Source: Erysipelotrichaceae bacterium UBA3379 (GTDB taxonomy: Bacteria; Bacillota_I; Bacilli_A; Erysipelotrichales; Coprobacillaceae). From it: 23,880 nucleotides of DNA. Numbering within the stretch: position 1 is the stretch's first letter; every line of letters begins with the position of its first letter. Positions 6,805 through 14,149 of the stretch are shown here, one piece after another. The translations under genes were made by a program, and so were the position numbers. Below the pieces are notes generated by a model, which had not been told where the DNA came from, searched no databases, and saw only the letters and a list, made by a program, of their open reading frames with translations. Location: positions 1-23,880 of the forward strand of contig DEPZ01000015.1 in NCBI GenBank assembly GCA_002359025.1. The letters run 5' to 3'.

Positions 6805-7749
6805 ATGAAAAACATGATTAAAAATACACCTATTCCTATAGCTGGTGTCATTTTAGGATTAACAGCTTTAGGAAATTTAATACAGGACTATTCAAATAAT
6901 TTAAGACTTCTCTGTGGTCTTGTTGCTGGGTTGTTAACAATACTTTTATCAATAAAATTTATTGCATACCCAAAGCAAATTAAAGAAGAATATAAAAATC
7001 CTATCATAGCAAGCGTATCAGCAACAATTTTTATGTCTATTATGCAACTCTGTACATATGTTTATCCATATGTAGGTCATATTGCTTACTATATATGGAT
7101 GATATCAGTCATATCACATCTTATCCTTATGGTCTGGTATGCAAAAACATTCTTATTTCAATTCTCATTAGACCAAGTCTTTCCAACGCTATTTATTACT
7201 TATGTAGGTATTGTTGTTGGTTCAGTAACTTCAGCTGCATTTCATAAAGAACATCTAGGTGAGATACTATTCTGGCTAGGTTTCATCCTGTATATATTTG
7301 TATTCTTACTCATTACATATCGTTATATGAAAGTTGATTTACCTGAATCAGCAAAACCATTATTCTGCATTTATACAGCACCAATGAGTTTAAGTTTAAC
7401 TGGATATTTAACAGTTAGTCAAAATATCTCTTTAGAATTTATATTTGTATTAGAAATATTAGCACAAATCTTATATATTATGGTTTTAACACAGTTACCT
7501 AAATTATTAAGATTACGTTTTTATCCTAGCTATGCTGCATTTACATTCCCATTTGTGATTACAGCATTTGGATTAAAGAAATTTTTAGCCCATTTAACAT
7601 CATTAAATATTGCAATCTCACCAATATTACATGCTCTATTAATAATAGAAACAATTATTGCAACTCTCCTAGTTTTATATACATTGATACATTTTGTCAT
7701 TTATCTTATTCAACACTATAAACAAGGATATCAATTAAATGTAGAATAA
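6805..7749 (+). CDS. TDT family transporter (TehA/SLAC1-like)
   Basis: Integral membrane protein of 314 aa with about ten hydrophobic segments running to the C-terminus. The opening TPIPIAGVILGLTALGNL is the first helix pattern of the tellurite-resistance/dicarboxylate transporter family (TehA, Mae1, SLAC1), where PxxxxGxxLGLxxLG recurs. APMSLSLTGYL and YPSYAAFTFPFVI match later conserved helices of the same family. These proteins are anion channels or dicarboxylate carriers, and the tellurite phenotype is not implied. GGAGG lies about 8 nt before the ATG. It is divergent from the LysR regulator and ends with a terminator, so it is a single-gene target. The substrate is unknown. Confidence 0.88.
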   Translation: MKNMIKNTPIPIAGVILGLTALGNLIQDYSNNLRLLCGLVAGLLTILLSIKFIAYPKQIKEEYKNPIIASVSATIFMSIMQLCTYVYPYVGHIAYYIWMISVISHLILMVWYAKTFLFQFSLDQVFPTLFITYVGIVVGSVTSAAFHKEHLGEILFWLGFILYIFVFLLITYRYMKVDLPESAKPLFCIYTAPMSLSLTGYLTVSQNISLEFIFVLEILAQILYIMVLTQLPKLLRLRFYPSYAAFTFPFVITAFGLKKFLAHLTSLNIAISPILHALLIIETIIATLLVLYTLIHFVIYLIQHYKQGYQLNVE

Positions 7750-7769
7750 CTCACTTAGGTGAGTTTTTT
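7748..7769 (+). terminator. Rho-independent terminator after the TDT gene
   Basis: AACTCAC (7748-7754) pairs with GTGAGTT (7759-7765) around a TTAG loop, followed by a T run. The stop codon overlaps the stem. Confidence 0.85.
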
Positions 7770-7786
7770 ACTTATCGGATATGTTA

Positions 7787-7815
7787 TTGACGAAATATTA
7801 TATATGCGTGATAAT
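7787..7815 (+). promoter_or_regulatory. Promoter of the metallophosphoesterase-GNAT operon
   Basis: TTGACG (7787-7792) and GATAAT (7810-7815) are 17 bp apart, ahead of the AAAGGGGTGGAG ribosome binding region. Confidence 0.65.
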
Positions 7816-7840
7816 AACTATAACAAAAGGGGTGGAGAAT

Positions 7841-8629
7841 ATGGCAAGCTTATATGCAATATCTGATATACATGGAAGATATGATTTATTGAAAGATATC
7901 ATAGATACACATATTCATTTTGAACAAAATGATAAACTTGTCTTATTAGGAGATTATGTAGATGGTCAGTATGCAAAACAATCTTATCAAACATTAGATT
8001 ATATCTACCATCTCCAACAAAAATACCCAGATCAAGTTTATGTATTATGTGGGAATCATGATTATTGGTTAAGTTGTTATCTAAATAATTCTGCAAGTGA
8101 ATTAGAAACGACATTGAGCCCAGAATTTGAAACATTACAAAGCTTTATGGATGAAGATGAATTTAACGAAATCTATAATCATGCAATGAAAACTTCAGAC
8201 AATCGTTATTCAATATTAGATAGCATGTATATATCATGCAGAAATCTTATTTATAATAGATATACTGATCTTATCCAGTGGTTATCCAAACTTCCTTATT
8301 ATTTAGAAACAGAAAATCAAATCTATGTACATGCTGGGATAGTTCAAGATGAAAAGTATTGGAAAGAATTGTCAACTATCAATACCTATCTTATGAAATA
8401 TCCTCCAGAATATGACTCTTTTTATAAAACTGTGATTGCTGGACATATTTCTACATATTCTATGTCACAGAGTTATAGAATCTATCGTTACAAAGATAAT
8501 ATTTATCTTGATTCATCTGTAGAGGAATCAAAGTGTTTAAATCTTCTAAAATATAACTTTCATAATCATAAATATACCGGTATAATAAAAGAAGGTTATC
8601 AATGGATAGAATATGAATTGGGGGAATAA
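7841..8629 (+). CDS. Metallophosphoesterase (PPP-type serine/threonine phosphatase-like)
   Basis: Cytoplasmic two-metal phosphatase of 262 aa. All calcineurin-like metal-binding motifs are visible in order: ISDIHGR (DxH), LLGDYVDG (GDxxD), VLCGNHDYW (GNHD), then VIAGHIST (GH) and YVHAGI, though the relative order of the last two blocks is YVHAGI first. This set resembles bacterial PPP/ApaH-like enzymes acting on phosphoproteins or dinucleoside polyphosphates; which substrate cannot be told. I chose the ATG at 7841, after GGTGGAG, because the phosphatase fold begins five residues later. The longer frame from 7781 covers the promoter. It forms an operon with the GNAT gene 3 nt downstream. Confidence 0.88.
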   Translation: MASLYAISDIHGRYDLLKDIIDTHIHFEQNDKLVLLGDYVDGQYAKQSYQTLDYIYHLQQKYPDQVYVLCGNHDYWLSCYLNNSASELETTLSPEFETLQSFMDEDEFNEIYNHAMKTSDNRYSILDSMYISCRNLIYNRYTDLIQWLSKLPYYLETENQIYVHAGIVQDEKYWKELSTINTYLMKYPPEYDSFYKTVIAGHISTYSMSQSYRIYRYKDNIYLDSSVEESKCLNLLKYNFHNHKYTGIIKEGYQWIEYELGE

Positions 8630-8632
8630 AAT

Positions 8633-9073
8633 ATGTTTTTTGATACAAGTGACTTAAAAGATCAACACATATATTTAAAATGTGTCAAAACAGTGAAAGC
8701 AAATAAAGAAAAGCAATATGTACCTGCATATCATTTTGAAATTTGTTTGTTAGACAATACTGTTATAGGAAAATGTGATTTAAGAGTAGGACATAATGAG
8801 AATACATATATTGGTGGCAATATTGGATATGAGATATTTGAAGACTATAGAGGTCATCACTATGCATTAAAGGCTTGCTATTTATTAGAAAAGTTAGCGA
8901 AAAAGCATGATATGAATTATCTTATTATTACATGTCTTCCAGATAATATTGCTTCTTATAAAACAATCGAACGATTTGGTGGTAGATTATTGGCTATAAA
9001 AGATGTTGATGAAAAATTTGAACTTTATCAAATGGGAACCAAGGTTGTTAGAATATATAGAATAGATTTATAG
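8633..9073 (+). CDS. GNAT family N-acetyltransferase
   Basis: Small acetyl-CoA-dependent acetyltransferase (146 aa). The GNAT core is seen as GNIGYEIFEDYRGHHYALKA, where YRGHHYA is the acetyl-CoA pyrophosphate loop (RGxxxA variant of Q/RxxGxG/A). It is followed by the helix ACYLLEKLAKKH and the strand LIITCLPDNIASYKTIERFG, typical of RimJ/RimL-like members that acetylate protein N-termini or small amines. The ATG is 3 nt after the phosphatase stop, with GGGGG at the end of that gene as ribosome binding site, so the two are co-translated. The target is unknown. Confidence 0.85.
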   Translation: MFFDTSDLKDQHIYLKCVKTVKANKEKQYVPAYHFEICLLDNTVIGKCDLRVGHNENTYIGGNIGYEIFEDYRGHHYALKACYLLEKLAKKHDMNYLIITCLPDNIASYKTIERFGGRLLAIKDVDEKFELYQMGTKVVRIYRIDL

Positions 9074-9087
9074 AGATTACTTATGTA

Positions 9088-9113
9088 AAGAATAGTCATA
9101 AGGCTATTCTTTT
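9088..9113 (+). terminator. Rho-independent terminator after the GNAT gene
   Basis: AAGAATAGTC (9088-9097) and GGCTATTCTT (9102-9111) form a 10-bp stem with one G-U pair and an ATAA loop, followed by a short T run. Confidence 0.8.
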
Positions 9114-9117
9114 AAAA

Positions 9118-9146
9118 TAGACAAAATATAAAATATATATTATAAT
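9118..9146 (+). promoter_or_regulatory. Promoter of folD
   Basis: TAGACA (9118-9123) and a consensus TATAAT (9141-9146) are 17 bp apart. Confidence 0.65.
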
Positions 9147-9176
9147 TGATAAAAATATGAGAGAGGGGGATGAGTT

Positions 9177-10022
9177 GTGGATATTAATGGAAAAGAGATT
9201 TCAATGTTAAAGAAGGAACAAGTAAAATTAGCTATTGAGCAACTCAAACAACAAGGAAAAAGAGTACCTAAACTTGTAGTTGTATTGGTTGGAGATAATC
9301 AAGCAAGTCAAACATATGTCAGAAACAAAGACAGAGCATGTGAATATGTAGGCATGTTATCTGAAATTGTTAAATTAGATAAAAATACAACAAGAGAAGC
9401 ACTTATAGAAGTGATTGAAAATTTAAATAATGATGCAAGTGTAGATGGTATATTGGTTCAATTGCCATTACCAGATCATATACATGAAGAAGAAATTCTT
9501 AATTTAATTGATCCAAGCAAAGATGTAGATGGATTTCATCCATATAACATAGCAAAATTGATGTTAGGACAAGATGGATTGGTTCCTTGTACGCCTAAAG
9601 GAATGATGGTTTTATTAGATTCTATTGACTATGATTTATCAGGAAAAGAAGTTGTTGTCGTTGGAAGAAGTAATATCGTAGGAAAACCAGTTGCCTTACT
9701 TTGCTTACACAAACATGCAACAATTACTGTGGCACATTCACGTACAAAGAATTTAAAAGATATATGTAAACGTGCAGATGTTCTTATTGCTGCAATTGGA
9801 AAACCTAAATTCTTTACAGCTGACTATGTAAAAGAAGGTGCTATTGTGTTAGATGTAGGAATCAATAGAGATGAAAATAATAAATTATGTGGAGATGTAG
9901 ATTACCAAAATGTTAAAGATATTGCTTCATATATTACACCAGTACCTGGTGGTGTAGGACCAATGACTATTGCAATGTTATTAGAAAATACTTTACAAGC
10001 ATATCATCAAAGAGAGGTATAA
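9177..10022 (+). CDS. folD: Bifunctional methylenetetrahydrofolate dehydrogenase/cyclohydrolase
   Basis: One-carbon metabolism enzyme interconverting 5,10-methylene-, methenyl- and 10-formyl-tetrahydrofolate with NADP. The 281-aa length and motifs are canonical: VVLVGDNQASQTYVRNK with catalytic Lys51, VDGILVQLPLP, PSKDVDGFHPYN, CTPKGMMVLL, the NADP-binding VVVGRSNIVGKPVA, and PVPGGVGPMTIAML near the end. It starts at GTG (9177), 7 nt after GAGAGGGGG. The ATG at 9170 runs into a stop after five codons, so GTG is the only sensible start. It is followed after 3 nt by a DUF951 gene and then a shared terminator. Confidence 0.97.
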   Translation: MDINGKEISMLKKEQVKLAIEQLKQQGKRVPKLVVVLVGDNQASQTYVRNKDRACEYVGMLSEIVKLDKNTTREALIEVIENLNNDASVDGILVQLPLPDHIHEEEILNLIDPSKDVDGFHPYNIAKLMLGQDGLVPCTPKGMMVLLDSIDYDLSGKEVVVVGRSNIVGKPVALLCLHKHATITVAHSRTKNLKDICKRADVLIAAIGKPKFFTADYVKEGAIVLDVGINRDENNKLCGDVDYQNVKDIASYITPVPGGVGPMTIAMLLENTLQAYHQREV

Positions 10023-10025
10023 AGT

Positions 10026-10223
10026 ATGGAATATAATTTAAATGATATTGTTGAAATGAAAAAACAGCATCCATGTAAAAAATCTAATCAATGGCAAATC
10101 ATTAGAATGGGTGCTGATATAAAAATTAAATGCTTAGGTTGTGGCGCTATTGTTATGTTTTCTAGAAGAGATTTCGAAAAACGTCTTAAAAAAGTCATTC
10201 CACAAACCACAGAAAATCAATAA
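10026..10223 (+). CDS. DUF951 family protein
   Basis: A 65-aa basic protein of unknown function, common in Firmicutes. Recognised by DIVEMKKQHPCKKSNQWQI, RMGADIKIKCLGCGA and the RRDFEKRLKKVI ending. The CxxC in KCLGCG and the upstream HPCKK suggest a small zinc-binding or nucleic-acid-binding fold; that function is inference. The ATG lies 3 nt after folD, with the ribosome binding site (GAGAGG) inside the folD 3' end, so it is translated with folD. Confidence 0.9.
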   Translation: MEYNLNDIVEMKKQHPCKKSNQWQIIRMGADIKIKCLGCGAIVMFSRRDFEKRLKKVIPQTTENQ

Positions 10224-10254
10224 GGGAAGTTCATCTGAACCTCCCTATTTTTTT
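10223..10254 (+). terminator. Convergent terminator between DUF951 and degV
   Basis: AGGGAAGTTCA (10223-10233) pairs with TGAACCTCCCT (10236-10246) with one mismatch, followed by seven T on the plus strand. It sits between convergent genes and overlaps the degV stop codon. Confidence 0.8.
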
Positions 10255-11081
10255 ACATATGCTATAAATCTTGCTCCTGGACCTGCATGTGTTCCTACAA
10301 CAGGACCTACACAACCATGAAGGGTATCTCCAAAATGAAATTCTTCACGCAATGCATTTTCAAATGTTTCTAATCCATCATCACTACCTGTATATCCAAC
10401 AGAAATAGGTTCATTTAAATCAATATCACCAAACCCATGAATCAATTCAATAACCTTTTTTGTAGCTTTATTCATACCTCTAGCTTTATCATATACAGTT
10501 AATTCACCATTTTCAAAACCAATAATTGGTTTAAACTTTAAAATCGTACCTGCAGTTGCAGCAGTTCTAGAAATACGACCACCTTTACATAAATACTCTA
10601 ATGTATCTACAATCGCCACTAATCTTATTCTCTTTTTATAATCTTCTAATTGTTTTACCATCTCATTAATATCTACTTTTTCATTACGTAAACGCACAGC
10701 TTTATGAACTAATAGTCTTAAAGCTTGAGCAGTAGTAAAACTATCAATAATATGTATTCTATCATATTCTGCTAATTCTTTAGCAATATGAGCACTTTGA
10801 TAAGTCCCGCTAATAAAACTCGATAAAGTAAATACAATGACATCTTCATTATTCTTTTTTGCTTCTTGATAGAATTCTTCAAATTCATGAGGAGTAGGTT
10901 GTGATGTTGTTGGTAATGTTTCACTGCTTACTAATAGTTGATAAAATTCATCAGGTTGTAAATCAACCCTATCTTTATACTGTTTTCCATTAATAATAAC
11001 TTTTAATGGCACAATATCAATATTTAATTCCTTGGCTTCTTCCATAGAAATGTCTGATGTAGAATCAACAATAATCTTCAT
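10245..11081 (-). CDS. DegV family protein (fatty-acid-binding)
   Basis: Cytoplasmic protein of 278 aa. DegV proteins bind a fatty acid between two domains, and the FakB members present it to the kinase FakA. Seen here: the N-terminal IIVDSTSDIS, LPTTSQPTPHEF (the TSQP block), FTLSSFISGTYQSAH (SSxxSGTxxSA, contacts the carboxylate), GGRISRTAA, and the C-terminal VGPVVGTHAGPGA. All conserved blocks are intact. AAGGAG precedes the ATG, which lies 1 nt after the marR stop, so both are on one transcript. The pairing with a MarR regulator suggests control of exogenous fatty acid use. No fakA is in the window, so the FakB role is inference. Confidence 0.92.
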   Translation of the reverse strand: MKIIVDSTSDISMEEAKELNIDIVPLKVIINGKQYKDRVDLQPDEFYQLLVSSETLPTTSQPTPHEFEEFYQEAKKNNEDVIVFTLSSFISGTYQSAHIAKELAEYDRIHIIDSFTTAQALRLLVHKAVRLRNEKVDINEMVKQLEDYKKRIRLVAIVDTLEYLCKGGRISRTAATAGTILKFKPIIGFENGELTVYDKARGMNKATKKVIELIHGFGDIDLNEPISVGYTGSDDGLETFENALREEFHFGDTLHGCVGPVVGTHAGPGARFIAYVKK

Positions 11082-11082
11082 T

Positions 11083-11505
11083 CTAGTTATCTCCTTTAGA
11101 CATATCTTCTTTAATTAATCTCAACATTTTTATTAATAAATCAACTTCTTCTTTAGAAAACATATTTTCAATATCACCTAAGAACTTTTGAATATATTTA
11201 TCATTATCTCTATAAACAGATAAAAACTTAGATGTAACTCTTAAGCGATAGGCTCTTTTATCTATTTGACAAACTTCTTTAATCAAATAACCCTTGTCAA
11301 TTAATTGATTAATTTTATATGTTGCATTCGGTTGAGAAATACCCATATATTTTGCATATTCTAAGATAGTAGGATTTCCTAACATATATATAATATCTAA
11401 ACTAAAAGCTTCTTGCATTGTTAATTCTTTAGAATTGGCACACATAGAAGCATAAAACTTCATTTTAAAAATATTATAAACTTCTTGAAATTCTTCGCTA
11501 AGCAT
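11083..11505 (-). CDS. MarR family transcriptional regulator
   Basis: Winged-helix repressor of 140 aa. The DNA-binding part is NPTILEYAKYMGISQPNATYKINQLIDKGYLIKEVCQIDKRAYRLRVT, with a recognition helix around SQPNATYKI and a wing with the usual D-x-R (DKRAYRL). Dimerisation helices lie at both ends. It starts at ATG 11505 after GAGGAGG and is the first gene of a marR-degV operon. Two palindromes sharing one 14-bp core flank its promoter, strongly suggesting autorepression. By analogy with FabT-like MarR proteins it could sense acyl groups, given the fatty-acid-binding partner; this is inference. Confidence 0.9.
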   Translation of the reverse strand: MLSEEFQEVYNIFKMKFYASMCANSKELTMQEAFSLDIIYMLGNPTILEYAKYMGISQPNATYKINQLIDKGYLIKEVCQIDKRAYRLRVTSKFLSVYRDNDKYIQKFLGDIENMFSKEEVDLLIKMLRLIKEDMSKGDN

Positions 11506-11519
11506 AAAGCACCTCCTCT

Positions 11520-11543
11520 TATACTTAAAATATTTTAAGTATA
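11520..11543. promoter_or_regulatory. Palindromic operator 1 of marR-degV
   Basis: A perfect 24-bp palindrome with arms TATACTTAAAAT and ATTTTAAGTATA. It lies just downstream of the marR -10 element, over the expected transcription start. Its core TTAAAATATTTTAA (11525-11538) recurs in operator 2. Confidence 0.7.
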
Positions 11544-11570
11544 GTATAATATAATATCTTTGAAAGTCAA
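11543..11570 (-). promoter_or_regulatory. Promoter of marR-degV
   Basis: On the minus strand TTGACT (11570-11565) and TATACT (11548-11543) are 16 bp apart. Confidence 0.7.
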
Positions 11571-11592
11571 TATTTTAATTAAAATATTTTAA
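11569..11592. promoter_or_regulatory. Palindromic operator 2 of marR-degV
   Basis: AATATTTTAA and TTAAAATATT (11569-11588) form a perfect 20-bp palindrome touching the -35. Overlapping it, TTAAAATATTTTAA (11579-11592) is identical to the core of operator 1, 54 bp away (about five helical turns). It abuts the stop codon of the PAP2 gene. Confidence 0.65.
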
Positions 11593-12072
11593 CTATATCC
11601 AATAGATAATGAATGCAATGATAATTGCAGTCAATACATCACTAATATAGTGTACCCCAGCCAAAACTCTTGATACACTAATCATGATTGCAATAATACA
11701 TGCAAAAATACCTAATGTAAAATGAACATAAAAACATACAAGCGCAATAATCATTGCACTTACACTATGTCTGCTAGGAAAAGATTCTCCTTGTTTATGT
11801 CTTATTAATGGTTCAATATCCATACTTTCATAAGGCCTTTTTCGATTAATAATCTTTCTAAAGAGAGTCACAATCATAAAAGCACATAACGGCTTTAAAA
11901 TACTATCTTGTAGTAAAGGACTTTTTTGAATATATAGATAAATAATAACACAAGGATATAAACAGAACGTGATATAAGGAAAATAACGATTAATAAACAT
12001 GACGGTTGAATAAATAAATTTATGACTGCGTACATAATCTGACATTCTACGATAAAATTCTTCCACATTCAT
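11593..12072 (-). CDS. PAP2 family membrane phosphatase
   Basis: Membrane lipid phosphatase of 159 aa (undecaprenyl-pyrophosphate or phosphatidic-acid phosphatase type). The three PAP2 motifs are visible: RKIINRKRP (KxxxxxxRP-like), FPSRHSVSA (PSxH), and SRVLAGVHYISDV (SRxxxxxHxxxD). About five hydrophobic helices are present. I chose the ATG at 12072 since the promoter -10 (12088-12093) lies inside the longer frame from 12126, so that start cannot be on the transcript. AGAGGG is only 3 nt before this ATG; a GTG six bases downstream (12066) would have better spacing and is the alternative. Its 3' end abuts a marR operator. Confidence 0.88.
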   Translation of the reverse strand: MNVEEFYRRMSDYVRSHKFIYSTVMFINRYFPYITFCLYPCVIIYLYIQKSPLLQDSILKPLCAFMIVTLFRKIINRKRPYESMDIEPLIRHKQGESFPSRHSVSAMIIALVCFYVHFTLGIFACIIAIMISVSRVLAGVHYISDVLTAIIIAFIIYWI

Positions 12073-12087
12073 CACCCTCTTGCATAC

Positions 12088-12115
12088 ATTATAACAAAAC
12101 ATAGATAGATGACAA
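12088..12115 (-). promoter_or_regulatory. Promoter of the PAP2 gene
   Basis: Minus-strand TTGTCA (12115-12110) and TATAAT (12093-12088) are 16 bp apart. It is back to back with the ychF promoter, with 11 bp between the two -35 elements. Confidence 0.7.
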
Positions 12116-12126
12116 AGAGAAATCAC

Positions 12127-12155
12127 TTGTATTTTACTACGTTTTTAGATAAAAT
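12127..12155 (+). promoter_or_regulatory. Promoter of ychF-sortase
   Basis: TTGTAT (12127-12132) and TAAAAT (12150-12155) are 17 bp apart, 26 bp before the ychF start. Confidence 0.6.
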
Positions 12156-12181
12156 GATTGAGAAAGTTAGGAGTGAGAATT

Positions 12182-13282
12182 ATGGCATTGACAGCTGGTA
12201 TTGTAGGATTACCAAATGTAGGAAAATCAACATTATTTAATGCAATTACAAATGCACAAGTAGAAGCAGCAAACTATCCGTTTGCTACAATAGATCCAAA
12301 TGTAGGAGTGGTAGAAGTCCCAGATCATCGTTTAGATGAATTAACAAAGATTTTTAACCCTAAAAAAACAATTCCAACAACATTTGAATTTACAGATATT
12401 GCTGGTCTCGTTAAAGGTGCATCTAAAGGAGAAGGTTTAGGGAATAAATTCCTTGCAAACATTAGAGAAACAGATGCAATCTGTGAAGTTGTTCGTTGTT
12501 TTAGAGATAAAGATATTACACATGTTGATGGTGATGTGGATCCTATTCGTGATGTAGAAACAATTAATTTAGAATTAATCTTTGCTGATTTAGAAACAGT
12601 AGAAAAAAGAATTGCAAAGATTGATAAAAAAGCGAAATCTGGAGATAAAGAAGCAAAATTAGAAATGGAAGTCTTATCTCCATTAAAAGATATCTTAGAA
12701 GCAGGAAAACCTGCGAGAAGTCAAGAATATACAAAAGAAGAATTAGATATCTTAAAACAATATAATTTACTTACAATGAAACCATTAATTTATGTTGCTA
12801 ATTTAGGTGAGGAAGATTTAGAAAATCCTGATAGTAACCCATATTATGTAACATTAAAAGACTATGCTACAAAAGAAGGTTGTGACGTTGTTCCAATTTG
12901 CGCAAAAATAGAAAGCGAATTGGTTGGACTCGATAAAGAAGACAAAGAAATGTTCTTACAAGATTTAGGTATAGAAGAAAGTGGTTTAGATAAGTTAATT
13001 AAAGAAGCTTATGCACTATTAGGATTAAATACATACTTTACAGTAGGAGTAGAAGAAGTTCGTGCATGGACATTTAAAAAAGGTATGTTAGCACCTGAAA
13101 TGGCAGGTATTATTCATACTGATTTCCAAAAAGGATTTATCAAAGCAGAAACATATAGCTATGATGATTTAATGGAATATGGTAGTGAAGCAGCTTTAAA
13201 AGAAGCAGGTAAAATTCGTCAAGAAGGGAAACAATATGTAGGACAAGATGGAGATATCATGTTCTTCAAATTTAATGTGTAA
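12182..13282 (+). CDS. ychF: Redox-regulated ATPase/GTPase YchF (OBG family)
   Basis: Universal ribosome-associated P-loop NTPase of 366 aa. G1 is GLPNVGKST (residues 9-17), followed by ANYPFATIDPNVGVV (switch region), FTDIAGLVKGASKGEGLGN (G3) and VANLGEEDL, the NxxE form of G4 that makes YchF prefer ATP. The C-terminal TGS domain carries VRAWTFKKGMLAPEMAGIIHTDFQKGFIKAE and ends FFKFNV, as in the family. I chose the ATG at 12182, following TTAGGAGTG; the upstream in-frame ATG at 12158 has no site. Its stop overlaps the sortase start by one base. Confidence 0.97.
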   Translation: MALTAGIVGLPNVGKSTLFNAITNAQVEAANYPFATIDPNVGVVEVPDHRLDELTKIFNPKKTIPTTFEFTDIAGLVKGASKGEGLGNKFLANIRETDAICEVVRCFRDKDITHVDGDVDPIRDVETINLELIFADLETVEKRIAKIDKKAKSGDKEAKLEMEVLSPLKDILEAGKPARSQEYTKEELDILKQYNLLTMKPLIYVANLGEEDLENPDSNPYYVTLKDYATKEGCDVVPICAKIESELVGLDKEDKEMFLQDLGIEESGLDKLIKEAYALLGLNTYFTVGVEEVRAWTFKKGMLAPEMAGIIHTDFQKGFIKAETYSYDDLMEYGSEAALKEAGKIRQEGKQYVGQDGDIMFFKFNV

Positions 13283-14010
13283 TGAAAAATATTATTAGAA
13301 AAATTATTCTTGTTGTTTGTGTATGTGTATTTTTCTATTCTGCATTTCAGTTAGGTAAGATTTTTTATGACTACTATCAAATAGAAAAGCAAACTGAAGA
13401 ACTTGTAGAGTCAACTGTTAAAGTTACAGATGATTCAAATGATCCACTAAAAAGAGAAATCGACTTTAAAAACCTTACCAAAACCAATCCTGATGTTATA
13501 GGGTGGTTGTATATACCAGATACAAAAATAGATGAACCTATATTAAAAGGAAAAGATAATGATGAATATCTACATACAGATATTTATAAAAAATATAATA
13601 AAGCAGGATCTATTTTCATAGATGAAATCAATAACGGTGATTTCAAAGATGATAATACAATTATTTATGGACATAATATGAAAAATGGTTCGCGTTTTCA
13701 TGATTTAAGATATTTTATTAATAAAGACAATTATTTTGAAGAACATCCAACAGTATATATTTATCTACCTGATGGAAGTATTAATGTCTACGATATTTAT
13801 GGAGCAAGTGTACTCAATTCATATAGTGATCTTTACAGCAAAGGGAATGAATATAGTGACTATATAAAAAGATCTTTAGCAGAGTCATCTAAAAAAAGAG
13901 AAGTTTCTAATGAAGAAGCACCTTTAATTATGTTAAGTACATGTTATGGTGGAGATTCTGAAGATAGATTTGTTTTATTTGCAAGATTAAATAAAAATGT
14001 GAAGTCGTAA
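13282..14010 (+). CDS. srtB: Class B sortase
   Basis: Membrane-anchored cysteine transpeptidase (242 aa) that joins surface proteins or pilins to the cell wall. An N-terminal signal-anchor helix covers about residues 8-26. The sortase barrel follows: NPDVIGWLYIPDTKIDEPIL (class B signature), YGHNM with the catalytic His, LSTCYGG with the catalytic Cys, and RFVLFARL with the catalytic Arg. Its ATG overlaps the ychF stop (TAATG), so translation is by coupling; there is no separate promoter. No substrate with an NPxTN- or LPxTG-like signal is encoded in the window. Assignment to class B is from the NPDxxGW and LSTC blocks; the symbol is used in the broad family sense. Confidence 0.9.
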   Translation: MKNIIRKIILVVCVCVFFYSAFQLGKIFYDYYQIEKQTEELVESTVKVTDDSNDPLKREIDFKNLTKTNPDVIGWLYIPDTKIDEPILKGKDNDEYLHTDIYKKYNKAGSIFIDEINNGDFKDDNTIIYGHNMKNGSRFHDLRYFINKDNYFEEHPTVYIYLPDGSINVYDIYGASVLNSYSDLYSKGNEYSDYIKRSLAESSKKREVSNEEAPLIMLSTCYGGDSEDRFVLFARLNKNVKS

Positions 14011-14066
14011 GAGGTTGTAACAAAGAGATTGATTTTCAATCCATGGAGGTTACAAACCTCTTTTTT
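14009..14066 (+). terminator. Long rho-independent terminator after the sortase gene
   Basis: Outer arms AAGAGGTTGTAAC (14009-14021) and GTTACAAACCTCTT (14049-14062) pair with one bulge. Inside sits a second stem, GATTGA/TCAATC (14027-14041). A six-T run follows. Confidence 0.9.
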
Positions 14067-14075
14067 GTTAACTCT

Positions 14076-14104
14076 TTGATTAAAATATATGAAAACGTTA
14101 ATAA
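14076..14104 (+). promoter_or_regulatory. Possible promoter of the Clp ATPase gene
   Basis: TTGATT (14076-14081) and TAATAA (14099-14104) are 17 bp apart. I see no CtsR direct repeat and no CIRCE element, so heat-shock control is not supported by sequence. Confidence 0.4.
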
Positions 14105-14149
14105 TTTCAAATAGAGTTCATATGATTAGAAAGGAAAAGAGGTGTAACA

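Noticed and set aside
14067..14149. AACTCT and AGAGTT upstream of the Clp gene as a CIRCE or CtsR operator.
   Set aside because: Arms are too short and too far apart for CIRCE, and no GGTCAAA direct repeats of CtsR type are present.
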